In this document: positions 19,213 through 27,451 of the stretch, piece by piece
Layout: every line of letters begins with the position of its first letter
How positions within the stretch are numbered: position 1 is the stretch's first letter
Assembly: GCA_937873135.1 (NCBI GenBank)
Contig: CALMVQ010000382.1
Span: 1 to 33,350 of the forward strand
Direction: 5' to 3'
Source of the DNA: an uncultured Scytonema sp.
GTDB lineage: Bacteria; Cyanobacteriota; Cyanobacteriia; Cyanobacteriales; Nostocaceae
DNA: 33,350 bases
Notes under the pieces: generated by a model
Told to the model about the DNA's origin: nothing
What the model saw: the letters and a program-made list of their open reading frames with translations, nothing else
Databases searched by the model: none
Translations under genes and position numbers: made by a program

Positions 19213-19247
19213 TTTGAATTTTAGATTTTAGATTTTGGATTTTGAAA
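19213..19247. repeat. Short tandem TTTTAGATT-type repeat
   Basis: Three imperfect units of TTTTAGATT/TTTTGGATT directly upstream of the moaA start codon, of the short tandem repeat kind common in filamentous cyanobacteria. Confidence 0.6.
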
Positions 19248-19413
19248 TATTAAATGGGGAGAGTTTTAGTAGAAGTGTGATAAAAATAAAGCCAAATGCT
19301 ATTATTTCCTATTGTGAGCGATCGCGTAGAAACTCGTTTTCTGTTATTCTAACGATTTATCATTTTTAGGGCTCTTAACAGCAACAAACTATTTTCGGTT
19401 TATTTCCGCCCAC

Positions 19414-19704
19414 CTACTTACCTGATAACTTTGGGTTAATAGAGTCAACAAAGCCGTGAGTAGCAAAATATATGTAGCGGTATTGTTGTAACTGTGGGCT
19501 GTTTGCCCAATTGTAGTTGGCATCAAAATTATAGACTTCGAGACGATTTGATGCCGGGACAAGTTGTGAAATTGCCATTGCTTCAAGGCGAGTGCCTTCT
19601 AGTCGCTGCCATCCATTGCGGTTGAAATTTCTTGCCAAGCGTTTGAGAGCAGACTGTTCCAATTGTCCGCTAAAGGCGAACGCCGCTACATTTTTCCTCG
19701 ACAA
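19414..19704 (-). pseudogene. Truncated CHAT-domain protein remnant
   Basis: The reading frame encodes LEGTRLEAMAISQL and YRYIYFATHGFVDSINPKLSG, which are the characteristic middle of a CHAT (caspase-HetF-associated with TPR) peptidase domain, including the catalytic-histidine motif ATHG. The domain is cut at both ends: the 5' side joins dispersed repeat B at about 19680-19716, and the 3' side runs into AAGTAGGTGGGCGG, which looks like another dispersed repeat. The catalytic cysteine half and all N-terminal regions are missing. It is therefore a relic, not a working protease. Confidence 0.7.
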
Positions 19705-19746
19705 AAACGGACAACCGTCTTCGTGAACCTCGCGCCTTGGAAGCTT
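19682..19746. repeat. Dispersed repeat, copy B
   Basis: GCCGCTACATTTTTC (19682-19696), AAAAACGGACAACC (19703-19716) and GGAAGCTT (19739-19746) occur in the same order as in copy A at 11519-11585. It sits exactly at the junction between the CHAT remnant and the HNH gene. Confidence 0.7.
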
Positions 19747-20064
19747 CCCCCGGCACGTGCTACTTACGGATGCGAATATTGCCGTACATCAAGTAGATTG
19801 ACTGGTATGCCGTTAGTGATGGATCATATTTCTCCTCGAAGAGTTGGCGGTAGTGATGAGTCTGATAATTTGGCTGCGTGCTGTTATCGTTGTAACGAGT
19901 TCAAGGGAGCAAGAACGCAAGCAAACGATCCTGCAACAGGTGAATTCTTACCATTATTTAATCCTCGCATCCAGGTATGGCGGGAGCATTTCTGTTGGGC
20001 AAATAGTGGTACTCATGTTGTTGGTTTAACCCCAACAGATCGTGCTACTTCAGATCCCAACTGA
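19723..20064 (+). CDS. HNH endonuclease with repeat-derived N-terminus
   Basis: A complete HNH/McrA-type core is present: CEYC zinc pair, MDHISPRRVGGSDESDNL with the catalytic Asp-His, and ACCYRCNEFKG, followed by a C-terminal FNPRIQVWREHF stretch typical of the stand-alone cyanobacterial HNH family. The first ~15 residues before CEYC come from dispersed repeat B, and no ATG or clear ribosome-binding site is available. The open frame extends back to a TTG at 19663; a GTG at 19723 is the most usable start. Either the repeat replaced the original start and the gene is now silent, or it supplied a new one. The nuclease fold is certain, expression is doubtful. Confidence 0.62.
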   Translation: MNLAPWKLPPARATYGCEYCRTSSRLTGMPLVMDHISPRRVGGSDESDNLAACCYRCNEFKGARTQANDPATGEFLPLFNPRIQVWREHFCWANSGTHVVGLTPTDRATSDPN

Positions 20065-20070
20065 TCAAGT

Positions 20071-20655
20071 TTATGAAGATGGATAATCTTTAAATACGGC
20101 AACTCTGCTGTTGCGATCAAAGGAAAAGACTGTAAAAGGATCTTTTCTATTCCCCATCTCCATTCCAGGAGTGCCTACAGGCATTTGAGGAACAGATAAA
20201 CCGAGGGTATTTGGCGAGTCTTGAAGCAAACGTTTGATGTCGTCTGCTGGTACGTGTCCCTCGATGACATATCCATTAACGATTGCTGTGTGGCAAGATG
20301 TCAAATTGTCCGGCACGTTGTACTTTCGTTTAACGAGATCCATGTCAGCTGTGGGAAAATCTTTAATTCTAAAACCCTGTGCTTTTAAGTGTTTAATCCA
20401 CCCACCACAACAGGTACATTCGGGACTGCGATACACAGTGGCGTATGGCGCTGTTGCTTTTAATTGTTTGGCAGTACTTACCACTTGAGTATTAACTGCA
20501 ACAGAAGTTGAAACAAGAGCTTGAGCATTACTTATAGGAGTATTGCTCACCCAGATCCCTACTATGAGACAAATCGTTACCACAACTCTAACAGCAATAC
20601 GTACCATGATAGGCAGCATTTTTTGACACCAGTACATATTTTTTTTCTGCAACAT
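20071..20655 (-). CDS. DUF411 metal-binding protein, exported
   Basis: A 194-residue protein with an N-terminal hydrophobic export signal (about residues 17-45, ending near SNAQA) and a DUF411 domain. The putative metal ligands are Cys80-x-Cys82-Cys83 in SPECTCCGGW, Cys121-His122 in LTSCHTAI and His134 in IEGHVPADD; Met158, Met165 and Met167 in the Met-rich PQMPVGTPGMEMG loop resemble copper-binding methionines. DUF411 proteins are often found with copper-resistance genes, so a periplasmic copper-handling role is likely but not proven. No copper operon surrounds it here. ATGs at residues 7 and 13 are alternative starts. Confidence 0.85.
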   Translation of the reverse strand: MLQKKNMYWCQKMLPIMVRIAVRVVVTICLIVGIWVSNTPISNAQALVSTSVAVNTQVVSTAKQLKATAPYATVYRSPECTCCGGWIKHLKAQGFRIKDFPTADMDLVKRKYNVPDNLTSCHTAIVNGYVIEGHVPADDIKRLLQDSPNTLGLSVPQMPVGTPGMEMGNRKDPFTVFSFDRNSRVAVFKDYPSS

Positions 20656-20977
20656 CTCTCAATTTCCTAATGCTAATTTTCTTATAATCATTGAGCCCGT
20701 TCCCGCATAATTCACGGTAGTAGTGCCATGATGCGCGGTTTTCGCTCTTAGTCAGCTATACAGCTAAGGGCAAACAGCCAGAGGACCCTTACAATTAGAT
20801 GTACCATTAACAAATACAAATCGCCCACAATGAGAATCTAGATACCAATCTATTTTGAGAAAATGTGGCGAGCGATACTACGTGCATCCTTAGTTGATAA
20901 CGGAAAGATACGCTCCTCCGATCACAGAGTATGTGATAATAAGCCGAGCGCATATACTAAATTGACTACAAATCGTC
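20656..20977. other. Divergent spacer, nothing recognised
   Basis: 322 bp between two divergent start codons. A short inverted repeat CTTAG/CTAAG near 20748-20767 is the only structure seen. It must contain two promoters, but none can be placed with confidence. Confidence 0.4.
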
Positions 20978-22009
20978 GTGGACTATAACGAATCTATGGA
21001 TGACTTGGCTGCTGCCTTACAACAGCCAGCCGATTTGACATTTCAACTACCCGATCCTGAAGACGAGGAAATTCCCGAACCGGAATTTCAACAACAATTG
21101 GATATAGCTTGGCAGGTGTGCGATCGCTTCGATTTGCAAACTGAAATCTGGCGGGGACGGATTTTACGTGCCATCCGTGATCGAGAGAAAAAGGGTGGTG
21201 ATGGGCGCGGTACTGGCTTTCTCTACTGGCTGAAAGAACGCGAAATCAGCAAAAGTCAGGCTTATGCTTGGATTCAACTTGCGAACAGTGCTGATACCTT
21301 ATTAGAAGAAGGAAAACTTGACCCTGGAGCAATTAATAAATTCAGCAAACGGGCTTTTGTGGAAACGGCCAAAGCCGCGCCAGAAGTTCAACAGATGGTG
21401 AGTGAAGCGGCACAGAAGGGTGATCGCATCACCAGAAGGGAAGTTCGGCAAATCAATGACGAATGGACAGCCATGTCTTCTGATTTGCTACCCGAACCCG
21501 TGAAAGCAAAAGCAGCAGATAATACGTTGCCTCCCCGTTATATTGCTCCACTTGTGAAGGAAATGGAGAAACTTCCAACATCTCACCAAACAGCCATCCG
21601 CAAGGAAATTGCAGCTAATCCAGATATCGATACCCTTAAACAAGCTACCACAGAAGCACGTAACCTAGCAAAATATCTCAAAGCCGCAGCACAAGTTCAA
21701 GCGCTGAATGCCCAAGAAATTGACATAGAAACTGCCTTGGAAGAAGCGCAAAGAGTTGGCTGTTTGAACATAGCAGCTGACTTAGTCAATCAAGCATCTC
21801 AGTTAGAACAAACCATCGCTAAGTTGTACATGACATGGAAGCGTATCGGTAATTTATCAGATCGGTTGTACGTAGATACAGGTGCTAGTACACCAAAATT
21901 GCGATCGCTTATTGATTGTTTGGAACCACTAGGTGGTGAAGTGATGGAGATGCAACTCAGTGATGCTACTGAGCATACTATTCGGTTGCAAATTCAGGAA
22001 GTCAACTAG
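20978..22009 (+). CDS. Conserved cyanobacterial protein of unknown function
   Basis: A 343-residue soluble protein I do not recognise as a named family. Residues 8-36 are acidic and proline-containing. Residues 45-150 (FLYWLKEREISKSQAYAWIQ and the following KRAFVETAKAAPEV) resemble the helical DUF3102/ParB-like partner region in which a helix-turn-helix recognises repeated DNA; this is a similarity of pattern only. The rest is helical, with a coiled-coil-like stretch around residues 225-290. There is no signal peptide or membrane segment. The start is a GTG at 20978, with ATG at 20996 as an alternative. A nucleoid- or plasmid-type DNA-binding role is possible but unproven. Confidence 0.7.
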   Translation: MDYNESMDDLAAALQQPADLTFQLPDPEDEEIPEPEFQQQLDIAWQVCDRFDLQTEIWRGRILRAIRDREKKGGDGRGTGFLYWLKEREISKSQAYAWIQLANSADTLLEEGKLDPGAINKFSKRAFVETAKAAPEVQQMVSEAAQKGDRITRREVRQINDEWTAMSSDLLPEPVKAKAADNTLPPRYIAPLVKEMEKLPTSHQTAIRKEIAANPDIDTLKQATTEARNLAKYLKAAAQVQALNAQEIDIETALEEAQRVGCLNIAADLVNQASQLEQTIAKLYMTWKRIGNLSDRLYVDTGASTPKLRSLIDCLEPLGGEVMEMQLSDATEHTIRLQIQEVN

Positions 22010-22497
22010 AGAATGCAAACTAAGTCAATAAAAAGTAAAAGGTTATTCAATTTTGAATGCGCGGATTGAGAAGATCGGTTATACACTTCGCTCTTAGGTG
22101 CTCGCATTTTAGAGCAACAAGAAGTGCCTTGATCACCAAAGTTGAGCAACGTGGTGTTATTTTATACTTTTGTCACGTATAAAATAAAAGCGCAAGTGCC
22201 ATCAAAAAATTATCGTACTAAAGTGATGCCGACTTTTTTCCATTTATACTAGTACATATAAGCAAACAGATCGCTCCTATTTACCTATAGCTAGGAAGCC
22301 AAGCAATCTTGGCTTTTTAAATTTTAAATTAGGTAAATAGATACTCGCTTCTTGGTAATCACCTATACCCTAAATCCTTAACCCCTTGTTCTTTGTTTCA
22401 ATAGATTGAGAAATTTATCATTCTATTGACTAGTACACAGATGTAAATAACCACGCTAACGTCAAGTTAGAGCCATTAACACTGGTAAAGCGACGAC
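22010..22497. other. Intergenic region with orphan terminator
   Basis: 488 bp without a credible ORF. A strong terminator-like hairpin (22297-22318) lies 290 bp after the preceding gene, and a -10-like TATACT is at 22245-22250. CTAAC/GTTAG (22457-22471) is a small inverted repeat just before the MFS gene. Confidence 0.45.
22297..22318 (+). terminator. Terminator-like hairpin in intergenic DNA
   Basis: AGCCAAG (22297-22303), loop CAAT, CTTGGCT (22308-22314), then a T run to 22318. It is too far from the upstream stop codon to be an ordinary gene-end terminator and may end a small RNA. Confidence 0.65.
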
Positions 22498-23976
22498 TTG
22501 CCCTACCCTAATTTTGTTATAGTGAATACATTATATAACTCTGTTGAAACAACAGAATCTCTTGCTGAATCGCAATCAGTACTTAGTAGCGATCTGCCAC
22601 CGAAAATATCCAAGCAAGCTCTTCGGACAACCCTCAAAGCTTCTACTATCGATGAAGTTTTTGCTACCATCTTTTCCAACATTACTGGTGGCGTTTTACT
22701 GATTAACTTCTTACTCCAACTCGGTGCCAACCCAGTAGAAATTGGGTTACTGTCTTCAATTCCCATGCTGGTGAATTTCCTACAACCAGTGGGAGCGTAT
22801 ATTGCTGATCGCATGACAAGTCGTCATTGGTACGTACTACTAATTTTTGGTCCTGCCCGATTAGTGTGGCTATTTTTAGTAGGAGCTATTGCGTGGTTCA
22901 GTTGGCACAATGGCGATTCACATCAACTAGTAACCTTGACTCTAGGGATCATCTTAATCAGTAGTATTCTGATAGCTTGTGGTTGTTCCCCTTGGTTCAG
23001 CTGGATGGCAGTTTTGGTTCCCCATCGCTTACGAGGGCGGTATTTTGGTCTTCGTAACAGTGCTGCCAGCTTAACTAATCTTATAAGCGTACCACTGCTG
23101 GGATTTGCCATCTCCTTTTGGCCTGGTGGCTCAATTCAAGGTTACGGAGTGCTGTTGTTGTTAGGAATTGTCTTCGGCATAGTCAGTCTGGTATGTCAGT
23201 TTTGGATGACTGATGTTAATCCCCAAATAACGCACTCTCCTAAACCTTCGCCCCAACAAACAGAAATTGCTCACAGCCAATCCGAAATACTCAATATCTT
23301 TAAAAACACCAATTACTTGAAGCTTGTAGTCTATTTAGGTTTATGGACATTTGGAATGAACTTAAGTGCCCCGTTTTTTAACATTTACATGCTAAGAAAT
23401 TTGGACTTAAATATTGGTTTAGTGACGATTTATACCAGTTTGATCGCGGGGGCAAACTTACTTATGCTGATATTCTGGGGTAAGTTAGCTGACAGGTTAG
23501 GGAATCGTCCGTTGTTATTGTTAGTCGGCACTCTAATGGCGGTAACACCATTATTATGGTTGGTAGTTGGAACTGACTCAGTTTCCGTCTGGGTAGGGAT
23601 ACCGCTTATACACCTTATGTTAGGTGCTTTTGGAGCGGCAATCACCTTGTGCAGCAGTAATATTCAAATGGAAATCGCACCAATAGATCGCCCTTCGCAA
23701 TATTTTGCGATCGCTGCAGCAGTTATGGGTATCACCGGTGGTTTGGGTTCAACAGTTGGCGGTTTTTTAGCGGATTTAGATGCGATCAGTGGTTTACCTG
23801 GATTGTTTGTTATTTCAGCAGTTTTGCGATTAATTGCTTTATTACCTTTAGTATTTGTTCAAGAACCGCGTAGTCAACATGTTGTTCAAATTATCAGAAA
23901 AATCCTCCGCTTCCAGCCTCAAGCAACAGAGTCATCTCCCCCTTTAGTACTTGATCAAGCCAAAGTTACTGAGTAA
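22498..23976 (+). CDS. Major facilitator superfamily transporter
   Basis: A 492-residue membrane protein with about 12 hydrophobic segments in two halves separated by a polar loop near residues 245-270. Between segments 2 and 3 it has AYIADRMTSRHW, and in the second half WGKLADRLGNRP, the MFS signature G-x-x-x-D-R-x-x-R/K. The 50-residue N-terminal tail is polar and poorly defined. The TTG at 22498 opens the frame but has no convincing ribosome-binding site; GTG at 22522 is an alternative, so the start is uncertain. The substrate is unknown. A CsoR-type metal sensor follows 135 bp downstream, but metal export is only a guess because no metal-binding His cluster is seen. Confidence 0.85.
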   Translation: MPYPNFVIVNTLYNSVETTESLAESQSVLSSDLPPKISKQALRTTLKASTIDEVFATIFSNITGGVLLINFLLQLGANPVEIGLLSSIPMLVNFLQPVGAYIADRMTSRHWYVLLIFGPARLVWLFLVGAIAWFSWHNGDSHQLVTLTLGIILISSILIACGCSPWFSWMAVLVPHRLRGRYFGLRNSAASLTNLISVPLLGFAISFWPGGSIQGYGVLLLLGIVFGIVSLVCQFWMTDVNPQITHSPKPSPQQTEIAHSQSEILNIFKNTNYLKLVVYLGLWTFGMNLSAPFFNIYMLRNLDLNIGLVTIYTSLIAGANLLMLIFWGKLADRLGNRPLLLLVGTLMAVTPLLWLVVGTDSVSVWVGIPLIHLMLGAFGAAITLCSSNIQMEIAPIDRPSQYFAIAAAVMGITGGLGSTVGGFLADLDAISGLPGLFVISAVLRLIALLPLVFVQEPRSQHVVQIIRKILRFQPQATESSPPLVLDQAKVTE

Positions 23977-24014
23977 AGACAGAGAGTCGGGAAAAGCCCA
24001 TACGTACAACACAA

Positions 24015-24057
24015 AAGCATGAAGTTCAGTTCATTTAATTTTTTGAACTTCATGCTT
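24015..24057. repeat. 14-bp inverted repeat after the MFS gene
   Basis: AAGCATGAAGTTCA (24015-24028) and its exact complement (24044-24057) flank a 15-base loop containing the T-run. It may act as a weak terminator or an mRNA 3' hairpin. Confidence 0.6.
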
Positions 24058-24085
24058 CGGGGCTACCAGACATCCCGCATTATTT

Positions 24086-24099
24086 AGGTGTTAGCACCT
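24086..24099. promoter_or_regulatory. Possible operator or hairpin before the CsoR-family gene
   Basis: AGGTG-TTAG-CACCT, 12 bp before the start codon. Its position would let it act as an autoregulatory site or a translation-blocking hairpin, but CsoR-family operators are usually longer and GC-tract based, so this is tentative. Confidence 0.3.
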
Positions 24100-24111
24100 T
24101 GACGATAACCC

Positions 24112-24498
24112 ATGAATGGATCAAACCCATTGCCGAAAGAATCCTTGCCCACTTCCCAGCAAAAGGAGAATTTACTCAGTGAAGATACAGAACATCTACA
24201 TAAGCATGGACAATCGTCTCAGCCTCACGTCCATAATGAAGAATCTTTAAGGCGAATTGTTAATCGACTATCGCGTATTGAGGGACATGTTCGGGGTATC
24301 AAGACAATGGTGCAGCAAAGTAGTCCTTGTCCCGATGTTTTATTACAAATTGCTGCAGTGCGGGGCGCAATAGATCGGGTAGCACGAATTGTTCTAGATG
24401 AACATTTAACTGAGTGTATTGCTCGCGCTGCACAAGAGGGTAACATTGAAATTGAAATTAAAGAGTTAAAAGCTGCTTTGGATCGGTTTTTGCCTTAG
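24112..24498 (+). CDS. CsoR/InrS-family metal-sensing repressor
   Basis: A 128-residue DUF156 regulator. The core RRIVNRLSRIEGHVRGIKTM is followed by the metal-binding Cys73, His98 and Cys102, with the exact 25 and 4 residue spacings of the CsoR Cys-His-Cys site. A His-rich N-terminal extension (His28, 30, 32, 39 and 41) resembles InrS, the nickel sensor of Synechocystis; His41 lies at the spacing of the InrS His21 ligand. When metal binds, such proteins leave the DNA and de-repress an exporter. The nearest candidate target is the MFS gene upstream, which is inference. Nickel is more likely than copper, but sequence alone cannot decide. It is closed by a strong terminator. Confidence 0.88.
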   Translation: MNGSNPLPKESLPTSQQKENLLSEDTEHLHKHGQSSQPHVHNEESLRRIVNRLSRIEGHVRGIKTMVQQSSPCPDVLLQIAAVRGAIDRVARIVLDEHLTECIARAAQEGNIEIEIKELKAALDRFLP

Positions 24499-24560
24499 TG
24501 AAATCTGATGAGAGTATATAAGTAGCTTTATTTGTATCGACCTACTTCAGTTAAAGTAAG

Positions 24561-24593
24561 AACCCTAGCGATATCTAATCGCTAGGGTTTTTT
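24561..24593 (+). terminator. Terminator of the CsoR-family gene
   Basis: AACCCTAGCGAT (24561-24572) and ATCGCTAGGGTT (24578-24589) form a perfect 12-bp stem with a 5-base loop, followed by T to 24593. Confidence 0.92.
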
Positions 24594-24635
24594 CAAACAT
24601 TAGAATATTACAGTAACCGTAAATTCTATTTAAAG

Positions 24636-25475
24636 ATGGTGACTCACAATATGAGCTTTAAAAATTATCATTTTCACTATTGTTTCACTGGTAATACCAC
24701 CCAAACACCGATTCTATTTTTACATGGTTTTATGGGTAATAGCCATGAATTTGATGATGCTATATTATTACTTTCAAAAGAGTTTCTTTGTCTGACAATT
24801 GATCTTCCTGGGCATGGAAAAACTAAAGTTTTGGGTAGTGATGAGTACTACACAATGGCAAAAACTGCTTGTGCTGTAATTGAAATATTGGATCACTTAA
24901 AAATTACTCAATGCTTTTTGGTAGGTTATTCTATGGGTGGGAGATTGGCTTTATACTTAACTCTATATTTTCCTCAACGTTTTACTAGAGTTGTTTTAGA
25001 ATCTGCCTCTCCAGGTTTACTAACAGAAGCCGAAAGATTAGAACGAGTCAAACGTGATTCTCAAATAGCCAGAAAATTATCTAGAAGCGTTGGAGATGAT
25101 TTTGCTGACTTTCTATTAAACTGGTACAATCAGCAGATTTTTAGTTCTATCAAAGAACATCCGCAATTTCAAAAGTTAATAGAAAATCGTTTACAAAATA
25201 ACCCTGTTGAATTGGCAAAATCATTACAAATTATGGGTATTGGATGTCAACCTTCTTTATGGGAGAAACTTAAAGAGAATACTAGTATTCTACTTTTATT
25301 AGTAGGTGAATACGATGATAAATTTATTGATATCAATACAAAAATGACTAATATATGCAACTGTCAGCTAAAAGTAGTTAATCATTGCGGTCATAATATT
25401 CACTTTGAAAATACTTTATTATTTGTGGAAAATCTTAGAGATTTTTTCGGAAACCAGAACAAGCATCGCGAGTAA
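24636..25475 (+). CDS. menH: Putative SHCHC synthase MenH (alpha/beta hydrolase)
   Basis: A 279-residue alpha/beta hydrolase. FLHGFMGNSHEF forms the oxyanion region, Ser99 in GYSMGGR is the nucleophile, an Asp in GEYDDKF (227 or 228) and His253 in CGHNIHFEN complete the triad. GFMGN plus GYSMGGR with a conserved Arg is the MenH pattern: 2-succinyl-6-hydroxy-2,4-cyclohexadiene-1-carboxylate synthase in phylloquinone synthesis, needed for photosystem I. The coding DNA is more AT-rich than its neighbours. Two ATGs (24636 and 24651) could start it. No other men genes are nearby, so a general hydrolase cannot be excluded. Confidence 0.8.
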   Translation: MVTHNMSFKNYHFHYCFTGNTTQTPILFLHGFMGNSHEFDDAILLLSKEFLCLTIDLPGHGKTKVLGSDEYYTMAKTACAVIEILDHLKITQCFLVGYSMGGRLALYLTLYFPQRFTRVVLESASPGLLTEAERLERVKRDSQIARKLSRSVGDDFADFLLNWYNQQIFSSIKEHPQFQKLIENRLQNNPVELAKSLQIMGIGCQPSLWEKLKENTSILLLLVGEYDDKFIDINTKMTNICNCQLKVVNHCGHNIHFENTLLFVENLRDFFGNQNKHRE

Positions 25476-25612
25476 TCAGATGAGTGGTGCTACGCGCTCA
25501 CCGATTTCTGTCACTCAGCAAAATACCGTCGATTCTGTGATTTTGAGCAAACGGCATCGTCTTGGAAAGAGAATACCAAGAGAAATCGCCCTACCCCCTG
25601 CTTAAAAAAAAA

Positions 25613-25711
25613 GAGAGCCACTTGGGCAGCTCTCCAGATCATCAGGGTGCATCTACATATCAAAGTATAGCAGTTTTGGCATGAGGGGTATGACCCATTT
25701 TTACTTTTTTT
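25613..25711 (+). ncRNA. Candidate small RNA gene, copy 1
   Basis: It begins with a hairpin GAGAGC (25613-25618)/GCTCTC (25629-25634), continues through a block identical to copy 2 (CCAGATCATCAGGGTGCATC, then TACATA), and ends with GGGT (25686-25689)/ACCC (25693-25696) and a T-run to 25711. The copy at 25796 is about 87 percent identical with changes concentrated in loops and linkers. Structure plus terminal T-run suggests a transcribed RNA of about 100 nt; no known family is recognised and the promoter is unclear. Confidence 0.5.
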
Positions 25712-25795
25712 AATACAAATATTTTTTTCAGTCTCTCTGATAAAATTACTTCGTCACTTAAGTGAAGCGCTATCTGGTATAGATACGAAAAAAAG

Positions 25796-25896
25796 GAGAG
25801 CCACTTGAACAGCTCTCCAGATCATCAGGGTGCATCTACATACCAGAGTATAACATCTTAGGCATGAGGGGTGTGACCCCTTTATTTATTTTTTTT
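25796..25896 (+). ncRNA. Candidate small RNA gene, copy 2
   Basis: A tandem copy of 25613-25711, offset by 183 bp. The first stem is extended (GGAGAGC 25795-25801 with GCTCTCC 25812-25818) and the last stem is stronger (GGGGT 25868-25872 with ACCCC 25876-25880), followed by T-rich sequence to 25896. A -10-like TATAGA is at 25778-25783, with no good -35. Both differences strengthen pairing, which favours selection on RNA structure. Confidence 0.5.
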
Positions 25897-25975
25897 GATG
25901 AAGATACTGTAAAGATATCTCGTGAAAATACGTGTTCGTTTTTTTAGCATCCAAACAAACGACATCAGTTCGTCT

Positions 25976-27451
25976 CTAGCCATTCAGCTTCTTGTCGAGT
26001 AATTCATTTGTCAGCTTAGGATCGGCACGTCCCCCAGTCTCTTTGAGAACTTTGCCGACAAAGAACCCTTTGAGGCTGGTTTTGCCACTGCGATACTTTT
26101 CTAGTTCTTTAGGATTTGCGGCGATCGCTCGCTCAATGATTGGTTCGAGCACGCTGGGATCGGAGATTTTGTCTTCCCCTTGAAAAACTTCATCAGGAGA
26201 ACGACCAGCTAACAAATCTGATAGCTTATCTTTAGCTTGTTTATTGCTGATGGTGCCTTTTTCAATCAGCGCGATTGTCTTCGCAAGATTGGTGGGTGTG
26301 AGGCCAATTTCGGTAATGTTGAGTTTTTGTTTGTTAAGGTAGGCAGCAATATCCTGAGTAATCCAGTTAGCCGTTTGTTTGGGATGGGCAACAGTAGCGA
26401 TCGCCGCTTCAAAATACTTAGCTACAGCACGATCTTCTGTGAGCACTCGCGCGTCATAAGCCGACAGTCCAAAATCACCTTCATAACGATGGCGTTTTTG
26501 TGCTGGTAGTTCATGGAGTTCGCTGCGCCACTGTGCCAATTGTTCATCACTCACCTCAATTGGGCCGAGATCTGGTTCGGGGAAGTAGCGGTAATCACTG
26601 GAACCTTCTTTAACCCGCATACTAATTGTCCGTTGAGAGCCTTCCTCCCACAGACGAGTTTCTTGGATAATGCGTTCCCCTGCTTTGATCGCGGCGATTT
26701 GCCGTTCTATTTCGTATTCAATCGCCCTTTGGATAGCATTGAAAGAGTTCATGTTTTTGATTTCTACTTTTGTGCCAAACTTTTCTTGTCCGATGGGACG
26801 TACAGAAATATTGACATCGCAACGTAGAGAACCTTCCTGCATGTTGCCATCACTGACACCGAGATAGCGTACAATTCGGCGTAACTCTTCCGCATATTCA
26901 GCCGCTTCTTGTCCGGAACGCAAATCAGGTTCAGAGACAATTTCCACTAATGGTACACCTGCTCTGTTGTAGTCTACAAGAGAATAGGTGGAACCCGAAA
27001 GGCGATCGCTACCTGCGTGGACTAATTTTCCGGCATCTTCCTCCATATGCAGCCGCGTAATGCCAATCTTTTTCCGCATCGGCTTGCCGTCAGCATCAAC
27101 TAATTCAATCTCCAACCACCCATGTTCGGCGATCGGCAAGTCGTACTGAGAAATTTGGTAATTTTTAGGTAAGTCAGGATAAAAATACTGCTTGCGGTCA
27201 AATTTACTATATTTCGCAATCTGACAATTCAACGCCAAACCTGCTTTCACGGCGTATTCTAGTACCTTTTGGTTCAGTACGGGTAACACTCCCGGCAAAC
27301 CCATACAAACTGGATCGATGTTAGTATTGGGTTCAGCATCAAATGAGGTCGAACTCGTAGAGAAAATCTTGGTTTTGGTACTCAGCTGACAGTGGGTTTC
27401 CAAACCAATAATCGCTTCGTACTCAGTTTTTACTACAGCAGCAGAAGTCAT
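25976..27451 (-). CDS. gatB: Asp/Glu-tRNA amidotransferase subunit B
   Basis: A 491-residue subunit of GatCAB, which converts Glu-tRNA(Gln), and Asp-tRNA(Asn) in some organisms, to the cognate amidated forms. The kinase-like cradle domain carries GLETHCQLSTKTKIFSTSST and DYNRAGVPLVEIVSEPDLRS; the C-terminal YqeY-like tail domain (from about residue 340) ends in GKVLKETGGRADPKLTNELL. Length is normal and there is no damage. It is a single gene convergent with menH. The amide donor for this reaction is glutamine, tying it loosely to glnA. Confidence 0.97.
   Translation of the reverse strand: MTSAAVVKTEYEAIIGLETHCQLSTKTKIFSTSSTSFDAEPNTNIDPVCMGLPGVLPVLNQKVLEYAVKAGLALNCQIAKYSKFDRKQYFYPDLPKNYQISQYDLPIAEHGWLEIELVDADGKPMRKKIGITRLHMEEDAGKLVHAGSDRLSGSTYSLVDYNRAGVPLVEIVSEPDLRSGQEAAEYAEELRRIVRYLGVSDGNMQEGSLRCDVNISVRPIGQEKFGTKVEIKNMNSFNAIQRAIEYEIERQIAAIKAGERIIQETRLWEEGSQRTISMRVKEGSSDYRYFPEPDLGPIEVSDEQLAQWRSELHELPAQKRHRYEGDFGLSAYDARVLTEDRAVAKYFEAAIATVAHPKQTANWITQDIAAYLNKQKLNITEIGLTPTNLAKTIALIEKGTISNKQAKDKLSDLLAGRSPDEVFQGEDKISDPSVLEPIIERAIAANPKELEKYRSGKTSLKGFFVGKVLKETGGRADPKLTNELLDKKLNG

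Larger units (their letters stand above)
25476..25975. other. Convergent intergenic region with tandem RNA-like units
   Basis: 500 bp between menH and gatB, both of which end here. After a short hairpin (CTTGG 25561-25565 with CCAAG 25576-25580) it holds two ~100-bp tandem copies with a 183-bp period, described separately. The 25481-25605 stretch has no recognised feature. Confidence 0.6.
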
